Origin: Deltaproteobacteria bacterium
GTDB taxonomy: Bacteria; Desulfobacterota; Dissulfuribacteria; Dissulfuribacterales; DYLC01
Reading direction: 5' to 3'
Assembly: GCA_028695735.1 (NCBI GenBank)
Contig: JAQVIJ010000002.1
Span: forward strand, 271,852-335,851
Length of the DNA: 64,000 bases
Position 1 is the first letter of the stretch, and every line of letters starts with the position of its first letter. The notes beneath the pieces were generated by a model. It did no database searches. It saw only the letters and a list, made by a program, of their open reading frames with translations, and was not told the origin of the DNA. The translations under genes were made by a program, and so were the position numbers. Positions 49,427 through 56,197 of this stretch are shown here, one piece after another.

Positions 49427-50731
49427 ATGAAGAAATATGTAGTTCAGGTGTTGGAATCCCCAGTAAATGCCGTGGTGCAAATGCCCGGCTCCAAGAGCAT
49501 CACTCAAAGGGCCATGGTGGCTGCTGCCCTGGCCAAGGGAGAGAGCCTGTTAAAGGGCGCCCTAAAAAGTGAGGACACAGGGCTTTTGGCCGATGCCCTG
49601 ACTCAACTGGGCATAAAGGCCTGTTGGAGCGAGGAAGGGCTTAAAATCAATGGCACAGGCCGTGTGGGGCCAGGCGGTGATCTTGAGCAGCCCCTCAAGC
49701 TCTATATGGGCAATAACGGCACAGGTATTCGTCTCCTCACCTCCCTGGTCTGCCTGGGTTCAGGTCATTACCTGCTCACCGGCACAAAACGCATGGAAGA
49801 GCGGCCCATAGCCCCGCTTCTGGAGGCGTTGAGGCCCTGGGGGGCACGCATCTCCTGCGTGAATGCTACGAATGCGCCTCCTGTGTTGGTGGAGGCAGAT
49901 GGCCTAACAGGCGGCGATACGGTTATAGACGGCAGCTTGAGCAGCCAGTATATCTCCTCCTTGTTGCTTGTGGCGCCCTATTTGAAGGCCCCTGGCCGTA
50001 TCTGCGTCAAGGGGAACCTGGTCTCCAGGCCATATGTGGACATTACACTTGCGGTTATGCGCTCCTTTGGGGCAGGGGTAGAGGAGAGGAAACAGGATGG
50101 TATGCCCTGTTTTGAGGTTCAACTCAGGGCCTATGAGGCCCAAACCTATGCTGTGGAAGGGGATGCCTCCAGCGCCTCTTATTTCTGGGCTGCGGCAGCG
50201 GTGACAGGCGGCCAGGTGACCGTCTCCAATATTCCCAGCCGTGCCCTGCAAGGGGACGCCGCCTTTGCAGACATTTTGGGCCAAATGGGTTGCGAAGTCA
50301 AAAAGGACGAGACAGGGGTCACTGTCGTCGGCCCTGAAAGGGGTGAACTGAGGGCCATCGACATAGACATGGGCAGATGGCCTGATGTGGCCATGACCTT
50401 GGCGGTGGTGGCCGCCTTTGCAAGGGGCCGAACGCACATCTCAGGGATTCACCACCTGCGCATCAAGGAGACGGATCGCATTCGAGCAGTGGCCACCGAG
50501 CTTCAGCGCATGGGCGCCTGTGTGACCGAGCTGAAGGACGGCCTGGTCATAGAGGGCGGGGCACACCTGCATGGTGCGGAGATTCGGACCTATAACGACC
50601 ATCGAATGGCCATGGCCTTTGCAGTGGCTGGGCTCAAGGTGCCCAATGTGGTGATTTGCGACCCTGACTGTGTGGCCAAGTCCTTTCCGGATTTTTGGAA
50701 ACAGTGGGTGCGCATCTCCCTTCAGGGTTAG
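49427..50731 (+). CDS. aroA: 3-phosphoshikimate 1-carboxyvinyltransferase (EPSP synthase)
   Basis: A 434-residue enzyme joining PEP to shikimate-3-phosphate. Seen: MPGSKSITQRAMVAAAL near residue 22, LYMGNNGTGIRLLTSL near 89, GSLSSQYISSLLL, RIKETDRIRAVATELQRMGA-type motif near 347 and YNDHRMAMAFAVAG near 387. All catalytic residues of the family appear present; in the glyphosate-relevant loop, GNNGTGIR has an N-N where many enzymes have GNAGTAMR, which suggests the class II type. aroK follows after 12 nt. Confidence 0.95.
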   Translation: MKKYVVQVLESPVNAVVQMPGSKSITQRAMVAAALAKGESLLKGALKSEDTGLLADALTQLGIKACWSEEGLKINGTGRVGPGGDLEQPLKLYMGNNGTGIRLLTSLVCLGSGHYLLTGTKRMEERPIAPLLEALRPWGARISCVNATNAPPVLVEADGLTGGDTVIDGSLSSQYISSLLLVAPYLKAPGRICVKGNLVSRPYVDITLAVMRSFGAGVEERKQDGMPCFEVQLRAYEAQTYAVEGDASSASYFWAAAAVTGGQVTVSNIPSRALQGDAAFADILGQMGCEVKKDETGVTVVGPERGELRAIDIDMGRWPDVAMTLAVVAAFARGRTHISGIHHLRIKETDRIRAVATELQRMGACVTELKDGLVIEGGAHLHGAEIRTYNDHRMAMAFAVAGLKVPNVVICDPDCVAKSFPDFWKQWVRISLQG

Positions 50732-50743
50732 GCCGGTTTTGAC

Positions 50744-51277
50744 ATGAGGCGCATCTTTCTCATCGGTTATCGCTGCACAGGAAAGACCACTGTGGGCAAG
50801 GCCCTTGCTCAGGCCTTGAATATGGATTTTCTTGACTTGGATGACTTCATCGTGCAGAGGGCGGGCCGCAGCATTCAGGAGCTGGTCTCGCAACACGGCT
50901 GGCCCTATTTCAGGTCATTGGAAAGACAGGCGTTAAAGGAGGTCATGAATAGCCCGAAGGCAGTGGTGGTCTCATGCGGAGGCGGAGTGGTGTTGCATGG
51001 GGAATTATTGCCTCAAATCAAGGCATCTGGGCTGGTGGTGTGGCTTAAGGCCGATATTGCCACCATACTTGACCGCCTTCTAAAGGACTTGAGGACACGG
51101 CATCAGCGGCCTTCGCTCATGTCAGGTATGCAGCTTGAAGAAGAGACAAGGCACATACTCAAAGAGCGGCTGCCGCTTTATGAGGCATGGGCGGATGTGG
51201 CAGTGCAGACCGACCATGCAACTGTGCAAGAGGTGGTGGAGGAGATCAGGAGTGTGGTATCAAAGGGGGTGTCTTAG
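50744..51277 (+). CDS. aroK: Shikimate kinase
   Basis: A 177-residue P-loop kinase phosphorylating shikimate. Seen: Walker A GYRCTGKTTVGK at residues 6-17, FLDLDDFIVQRAGRSI with the substrate aspartate, FRSLERQALKEV, VVSCGGGVVLH near 81, and the lid arginine in RHQRPSLM. It closes the aroE-aroA-aroK run; beyond it lies degraded sequence. Confidence 0.95.
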   Translation: MRRIFLIGYRCTGKTTVGKALAQALNMDFLDLDDFIVQRAGRSIQELVSQHGWPYFRSLERQALKEVMNSPKAVVVSCGGGVVLHGELLPQIKASGLVVWLKADIATILDRLLKDLRTRHQRPSLMSGMQLEEETRHILKERLPLYEAWADVAVQTDHATVQEVVEEIRSVVSKGVS

Positions 51278-51608
51278 TGTTAGCCTCTCAAAATCAGCGC
51301 ACGACGAACACAAGAGGCAGGACTTGATTGAAAAAAAGAAAGAAGCCCGAAACGAAACGACCGATAGAATCCTACGAACACAAAGGCAAGGGGTGAGTAA
51401 ATAATCCGCCCGTGGGGCTGGTGACGCCTGAGACCGATGACTGGGTTCAAGTACAAGGGCAGGAAATATAGTGGCACCTCAGTGCGTTAGACTGCCACGG
51501 AAGCAGTGAGGCGCTGTCTCCTGATGACCATCGACCCAGGCGACCTGGTCTTCGACCCCACGTGTGTGCGCAAGGGAACAAGGGTGTGGGTGTGCAGCCC
51601 CTCCCCAA

Positions 51609-51630
51609 CCCTCCCCGCACGCGGGGAGGG
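51609..51630. repeat. GC-rich palindrome inside the intein
   Basis: CCCTCCCCGC and GCGGGGAGGG form an inverted repeat with a 2-nt centre. It opens the repeat tract inserted between intein blocks A and the LLPIETIQPG segment and stays in frame. Confidence 0.6.
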
Positions 51631-51739
51631 AGAGTTACTAACCCACCCCGCATGTTTGGAGGGAGAATCACTTTCTTTGGAGGGAGAATCCCCTGCCTCT
51701 CGCCATTGTGAAGGGAAATCCCTTTCCCCCCGCTTGCGG

Positions 51740-51853
51740 GGGGATGCAAGGGGGGCTGTATCTGCCATCTGCGGTTTTTGTGGGGATGCAAGGGGGGCTG
51801 GATGTACCATCTGTGGTTTGCGGGGGGATGCAAGGGGGGCTGGATTTACCCTC
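51740..51853 (+). repeat. Three tandem 42-bp repeats inside the intein
   Basis: GGGGATGCAAGGGGGGCTG recurs at 51740, 51782 and 51824, each 42 bp apart. In the intein frame each unit encodes 14 residues beginning GDARGA. The first two units match over the full length, the third over about 28 bp. A multiple of three keeps the frame open. Confidence 0.8.
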
Positions 51854-52731
51854 CTCCCCATCGAAACCATTCAACCCGGCTCCTACGTCCTGGCTCACGA
51901 CGGCTTGCCGCACCGTGTCTTGCGAACCATTCGGCGGACCTACGGAGGAATTATGGTCGGCATCCGCCACACCCTCTGTGACCAGATTCAGTGGCTTACG
52001 GCCGATCACAAAGTGTTGGCGCATCGGCGGCCGCATAGTCTGGAAGGCAAGGCCGACTGGTCCGGCATCCCGAAATCTTTGCGTGGTCGTAGCAAGGAAC
52101 TGCGCCAGAACATGACGCCCCCTGAGCGCAAGTTGTGGAATGTTCTGCGCGCTAACGGCGCCGGTTTTGCCTTTAGACGGCAACACCCCATTGGGCCTTA
52201 TATCGCCGATTTCTACTGCCGCGAGACGGCTTTGGTAGTAGAAGTGGATGGCGCGACTGCTCATGGTCATCCGGCCGCGATCGAACACGACCGCATCCGG
52301 AATGAATTCATGCATGCACTGAACCTGAGGGTGTTGCGTTTTCCTGCCTCTGAGATAGAAGGCAACCTCGAAGGGGTTTTTACGGCCATTTATGAAGCCT
52401 GCCAAGAACAACTTTCGCCTGAACATGCCCAGTGGATCGAAGCACGGCAAATCGCAAAGGGAGACATTCTGTTCTATGGCCCCAAACGCATGCCGGCACG
52501 GGTCGTGGATGTGGTAGCCAGCCCTTCAGAGGAAGAGGTCTATGATTTGGAAGTCGAGGGCGCCCATTCCTTTATTACCGAAGTCTGCGTGGTGCATAAC
52601 TGTGGCTCCGGCACCACGGCCTATGTGGCCGAGCAGTGGGGCCGGCGCTGGATCACCTGCACCCGAATGGTCGGGACAGGGACTGCCCGATTCCAGCGAT
52701 ATGCAGTCATGGAGGAATAGTGCCTTTGCAT

Positions 52732-52754
52732 TGCCTCATCAACGCCATGAGGCA
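52732..52754. terminator. Hairpin after the methyltransferase remnant
   Basis: TGCCTCAT and ATGAGGCA pair around a 7-nt loop. It lies just behind the stop at 52720. There is no T-run, so terminator function is tentative. Confidence 0.35.
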
Positions 52755-52840
52755 CTACTCTAATTTATGAACGAAAGTGTCTCATTTCCATTGACACGGT
52801 CCGCCAGTATTGCATTATATCATACCAGGGGATTTGTCAA

Positions 52841-52956
52841 TTTTTTAGCGGGAGTGTTTGTGAACGTAGAGGCCAACAATGGCACCAGCGGCACATCACC
52901 GCCATGGAGGGCGGTTATGTGCCGCATAGAACAACTCTTCATTGTCGCCTAAAAAG
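52841..52956 (+). repeat. Structured palindromic repeat, unit E
   Basis: A diverged fourth copy of the palindrome seen in the bio island, 17 kb away from it. Hairpin GCGGCACAT (52888-52896) with ATGTGCCGC (52917-52925) encloses an inner CCGCC/GGCGG stem; flanks keep GTGTTTGTG on the left and GAACAA on the right, and the ends TTTTTTAG and CTAAAAA pair. It lies at the convergent 3' side of sufB, where it could also end transcription. Confidence 0.65.
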
Positions 52957-52970
52957 ATTTGAATTGCGAT

Positions 52971-54170
52971 TTAAATCCCTTTGTGGCTTTCAGCCACTGC
53001 CGCTTGAATCTCCGCATCCAGTTCAGGTGGAAGGCCTTCTATCTTGACATTCAAAAAGCCCCTTACGATGGTGGCAGTGGCATCCTCTTCGCTCAATCCC
53101 CTGGCCATCAGGTATTCGATCTCGTCCTGGGCGATCTTGCCCACTGCGGCCTCGTGGGACATGTCCACATCGGCCAGATGCGCTTCCAGCTCAGGGATGG
53201 CGTGAATCACGCCGTTTTCAGCCAGGATCAGGCCGTTACACTCCAGATGGGCCTTGATGCCTGGGGCATTGCCCACCAGGTGGCCTCTGGCGATCACCTT
53301 GCCGCCGTAGGAGATGGTGCGTGAGACGATCTCCCCGCGAGTCTCAGGGGCGTCCAGAATGATGCGGGAACCGCTGTCCATTACAGTGCCTTCGGGCGCC
53401 ACTATCACGGAATTGAAGCGGGCCAGGGCCCTGCGTCCTGCCAGCCTTGCCGTGGGATAGGTCTGTACGGATTTGACGCCCTTCAGTGAGACATAGTTTG
53501 ACAGAAATACGCCGTCTTCTTCCACAAGCACACCTGTTCTGGGCCTGACATAGACGTTTTCACCCCAGTTATGAATCATGGTGAAGACCAGTTTTGCCCC
53601 CTTTTTGATATAAAACTCCGAGACGCCGATGTGCAGGGCTGAGGTGAGGTCGGGATGTGTGGAACAGCCTGTGATCACATGCAGCTCCGAGCCCTCTTCG
53701 GCGATAACGATGTTGTGAACCCGTTGAGCCACATTTTCGGAACGGATATAAAGGCATGTCTGAACCGGATACACCACCTTTGCCCCTGGCAGGGCGCGAA
53801 TGAAATAGCCGTTGTCCAGGTGCGCCGCTGTTTCCTTTGTGAAGACATCCTTTTCTTTCGCGACGAGCTTCCACCAGTAGTCCTTCAGCCAGTCATATTT
53901 TTTGAGGGCCTCTGTGATGGGCATGAGCTCCACGCCCTCCATGTGGCAGTCGCATTTGGCAACTCCGCAGTTGGTCTGAATATATGTGCCGATTCGTTCG
54001 TGTTCACTGAAATCAAGACCTACGTTTTTGAGTTTTTTGATCTCTTTTTCCTCGAGTTCGGCAAGACTGGTCAATGTGGGGGCGTCGGATGCCGGCTTGA
54101 AGCTCTTAAGCAGTGTCTCTTCAGACATATCCATTGGTTTTGATTGGGTTTTTCTTTTTACAGTTGACAT
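52971..54170 (-). CDS. sufB: Fe-S cluster assembly scaffold SufB/SufD-family protein
   Basis: A 399-residue beta-helix protein that builds iron-sulfur clusters with SufC. Seen: an N-terminal CGVAKCDCH cysteine cluster near residue 68, HNIVIAEEGSELHVITGCS near 155, TMIHNWGENVYVRPRTG, and C-terminal MSHEAAVGKIAQDEIEYLMARGLSEEDATATIVRGFL with conserved histidine and glutamate. ATG at 54170 is preferred (AGGAG 8 nt upstream) and lies inside the end of sufC. Only sufC and sufB are here, without sufD, sufS or sufU, which fits the minimal SufCB systems of many anaerobes. Confidence 0.9.
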   Translation of the reverse strand: MSTVKRKTQSKPMDMSEETLLKSFKPASDAPTLTSLAELEEKEIKKLKNVGLDFSEHERIGTYIQTNCGVAKCDCHMEGVELMPITEALKKYDWLKDYWWKLVAKEKDVFTKETAAHLDNGYFIRALPGAKVVYPVQTCLYIRSENVAQRVHNIVIAEEGSELHVITGCSTHPDLTSALHIGVSEFYIKKGAKLVFTMIHNWGENVYVRPRTGVLVEEDGVFLSNYVSLKGVKSVQTYPTARLAGRRALARFNSVIVAPEGTVMDSGSRIILDAPETRGEIVSRTISYGGKVIARGHLVGNAPGIKAHLECNGLILAENGVIHAIPELEAHLADVDMSHEAAVGKIAQDEIEYLMARGLSEEDATATIVRGFLNVKIEGLPPELDAEIQAAVAESHKGI

Positions 54171-54880
54171 TTCATGCACTCCTGATAGCCGTATTTTTGA
54201 ATGCCTTCAAAGATCTCCTGTGGGTTGCCCCTGCAGAGCATCTTGCCGTTCATCATCACATGCCCCTTGTCGGCTGCTACATAGTTGAGAATGAAGCCTG
54301 TGTGCGTGATGATCAGACCTGATTTCTGCCGGTTTCTGTGGACATCTTTCTGCAGGAGTTTCTTGATCATCTCTCCGATGAGGTGCAGGTTTTCGATATC
54401 TACGCCTGATTCAGGTTCATCCAGCAGTGTAAAGTCAGGGCTTTGGGCCAGCAGCTGTATGAGCTCGGATTTCTTGATCTCACCGCCTGAAAAGCCCAGA
54501 TTGACATCCCTTTCCAAAAAGCTGTCAAAGCCGTATTGAATGGCGAGGTTCTTGCCAAGCCCTGGGACGCTTTCACAGAACTTCAGCATATCCTTGAGTT
54601 TTACGCCCTTGAGCGTGGGAGGACGCTGAAGGGAGATGCCGAGCCCGAGTTTGGCGCGTTCGTTGACAGGCAGATGCGTGACGTCCACATCCTTGAAGAC
54701 GATGCGGCCATGTTTGACCTTGTAACCTGAAAAACCCATCAGGGTCATGAGCAGGGTCGTCTTCCCTGAACCATTTTTACCGAAAAGACAGTGGGTTTCG
54801 CCTTTTTCGATGTGAAGGTCTATGCCCTTCAATACCTCTTTGCCATGTACATCCACCCATAGGTCTTCTATATGAAGCAT
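54158..54880 (-). CDS. sufC: Fe-S cluster assembly ATPase SufC
   Basis: A 240-residue ABC-type ATPase that powers cluster assembly on SufB. Seen: Walker A GKNGSGKTT near residue 35, the signature LGFSGGEIKKSELIQLLA near 130, Walker B FTLLDEPESGVDIENLHLIG, and the H-loop IITHTGFIL. It overlaps sufB by 13 bp, giving tight coupling. It starts the operon below the intergenic region 54881-55249. Confidence 0.95.
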   Translation of the reverse strand: MLHIEDLWVDVHGKEVLKGIDLHIEKGETHCLFGKNGSGKTTLLMTLMGFSGYKVKHGRIVFKDVDVTHLPVNERAKLGLGISLQRPPTLKGVKLKDMLKFCESVPGLGKNLAIQYGFDSFLERDVNLGFSGGEIKKSELIQLLAQSPDFTLLDEPESGVDIENLHLIGEMIKKLLQKDVHRNRQKSGLIITHTGFILNYVAADKGHVMMNGKMLCRGNPQEIFEGIQKYGYQECMKCQL

Positions 54881-55118
54881 GTTTGGGCCTCCTTTTCAAT
54901 TGAGCAGGTGTTCGCTCCGTTCTTTCACAGAAACAGCCGGGCCAGAGTGATATAGCCAGATTGATACAGCCTGACTGATACAGATGGTGATGTTATACAA
55001 CAATCCTTTTGCATGAGGCAATATGCAGAAAAGGTATTTTCATGTTTTTTGAAACCGTATGGGCGAGATACGGCCTGCCTGTCTTGAATCTAATACCTGA
55101 TTTAGAGAATATCAAGAT

Positions 55119-55134
55119 AATAATGAGTATTATT
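55119..55134. promoter_or_regulatory. AT-rich palindrome in the suf/ybaB divergent region
   Basis: AATAAT-GAGT-ATTATT, a perfect 6-bp inverted repeat; with the preceding GAT it resembles half of a Fur-type box (GATAATnATnATTATC). It lies about 240 bp upstream of sufC and 116 bp upstream of ybaB. Iron control of the suf genes would make sense, but the distance to sufC is long. The rest of 54881-55249 shows only AT-rich promoter-like sequence. Confidence 0.35.
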
Positions 55135-55249
55135 TTTTATTTTTGACCTGATTTTTTGAGGTTTCATTTTTGACTGATATGTTTTAAGATAGCAAGCTCA
55201 ATGAGTTAAAGGGATTTTCTAAGAAAAACAGTCAGGAGAGAATATTGCG

Positions 55250-55564
55250 ATGAATCTCAATATGAAGGAAATGATGCGTCAGGCCCAGCTCATACAGAAT
55301 AAGATAGGGAAATTGCAGGAGGAGCTGGGGCAGAGAAAGGTCGAGGCCGCAGTGGGAGGCGGCATGGTGAAGGCCGTGGCCAACGGCAAGTCCGAACTGG
55401 TGTCCATCACCATCGAGCGGGATGTGGTTAACCCTGATGATGTGGAGATGTTGCAGGACCTGGTGTTGGCTGCTGTAAATGAGGCATTGCACAGGGCCAA
55501 AGAGATGGTAGAGGCCGAGATGGCCAAGGCCACTGGCGGCATGAAGATACCGGGTCTGTTCTGA
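55250..55564 (+). CDS. Nucleoid-associated protein YbaB/EbfC
   Basis: A 104-residue DNA-binding protein: MKEMMRQAQLIQNKIGKLQEELGQRKVEA (long N-terminal helix), VEAAVGGGMVKAVANGKSELVSITI (core strands) and DDVEMLQDLVLAAVNEALHRAKE. It sits directly before recR (6 nt), the widely conserved ybaB-recR pair. GGAGAG lies upstream of the ATG. Confidence 0.95.
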   Translation: MNLNMKEMMRQAQLIQNKIGKLQEELGQRKVEAAVGGGMVKAVANGKSELVSITIERDVVNPDDVEMLQDLVLAAVNEALHRAKEMVEAEMAKATGGMKIPGLF

Positions 55565-55570
55565 TACACC

Positions 55571-56173
55571 ATGTCCAAGGCATTCCCTCCGGCCCTTGAA
55601 AGGCTTATCAAAAACCTCTCCAGATTGCCTGGCATCGGCGAAAAAACCGCCACGCGCTATGCCCTGCAGATTCTGCGCTGGCAGGAGCCCACTGCCCAGG
55701 AACTGGCGGTCTCCATAGCGGAGCTGCACAGAAAGATACTGCTCTGCTCCACCTGTTTCGCATTTTCCGAGCAGGATCCATGTCCCATATGCGCTGATTC
55801 AAGGCGTAACCGGGAGATATTGTGCGTTGTGGAAGGCCCTGCGGATCTCTTGTCCATAGAGTCGTCAGGGGCCTTTAACGGCCTTTATCACGTGCTGCAC
55901 GGTGCGCTCAGCCCATCCGAAGGGGTGGGGCCTGAAGAGCTGCGTGTGGATAGGCTGCTGAACAGGCTGGGCACGCAGGGCATAAAGGAACTGGTCCTGG
56001 CCACCAGCAGCACCGTGGCCGGAGAGGCCACCGCAGCGTATCTTGCCCAGTGTTGCAAGGAATTTCCTGTCACTGTGACGCGGCTGGCCTGTGGCATTCC
56101 CATGGGCATGGACGTCAAGTATGCAGATCAACTCACCCTGAAACGGGCCCTCGAAGCCAGGTTTTCATACTGA
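55571..56173 (+). CDS. recR: Recombination mediator RecR
   Basis: A 200-residue zinc-finger/Toprim protein that with RecFO loads RecA at gaps. Seen: helix-hairpin-helix RLPGIGEKTATRYAL near residue 18, the C4 zinc finger CSTCFAFSEQDPCPIC near 58-73, Toprim VVEGPADLLSIE near 85 and RLACGIPMGMDVKYADQLTLKRALEAR. Length is normal. Confidence 0.96.
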   Translation: MSKAFPPALERLIKNLSRLPGIGEKTATRYALQILRWQEPTAQELAVSIAELHRKILLCSTCFAFSEQDPCPICADSRRNREILCVVEGPADLLSIESSGAFNGLYHVLHGALSPSEGVGPEELRVDRLLNRLGTQGIKELVLATSSTVAGEATAAYLAQCCKEFPVTVTRLACGIPMGMDVKYADQLTLKRALEARFSY

Positions 56174-56197
56174 ACCCATTCAATCCTTTCCTCATTC

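Larger units (their letters stand above)
51563..52600 (+). other. Intein with DUF559/Vsr-like nuclease domain
   Basis: 346 codons inserted exactly before the cysteine of the DP(F/T)CGSGTT motif. N-terminal splicing block starts with Cys (CVRKGTRVW); block B is LTADHKVLAHRR (T-x-x-H) near intein residue 152; the C-terminal blocks are VYDLEVEGAHSFITEV and VHN followed by Cys+1. Between them, intein residues about 176-281, lies a DUF559 endonuclease domain (MTPPERKLWNVLR, GPYIADFYC, VVEVDGATAH, LRVLRFPASEIE) in place of the usual LAGLIDADG. All splicing residues (C1, H in block B, H-N, C+1) are present. The N-terminal part is disturbed by an inserted repeat tract (51590-51853), so splicing competence is uncertain. 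Confidence 0.8.
51328..52720 (+). pseudogene. Remnant of a large site-specific DNA methyltransferase (Mod-like) carrying an intein
   Basis: From a TTG at 51328 the frame reads KKRKKPETKRPIESYEHKGKG, a TGA, then VNNPPVGLVTPETDD, the typical N-terminus of large methyltransferases paired with restriction/helicase subunits, and stops. After about 90 bp, in another frame, VRRCLLMTIDPGDLVFDPT (from 51506) leads to the SAM-binding motif, which is interrupted by an intein, and CGSGTTAYVAEQWGRRWITC follows, after which the sequence leaves the family. Hundreds of internal codons and the C-terminus are lost, so the methyltransferase is dead. Only the intein stretch is still one long open frame. Confidence 0.75.

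Noticed and set aside
51358-51420. In-frame TGA in the methyltransferase remnant as a selenocysteine codon
   Set aside because: The family has an ordinary basic residue at this place, the frame stops again soon after, and the gene is deleted and frameshifted. A decayed codon is the simpler explanation.
51740-51853. CRISPR-like regular repeats
   Set aside because: Three units follow head to tail with no variable spacers of constant size, and they are read in frame inside the intein. No cas genes are in the window.
51447-52450. Long minus-strand open frames opposite the intein
   Set aside because: They are proline- and repeat-driven shadows of the GC-rich tract with no motif, while the plus frame has clear intein and nuclease motifs.
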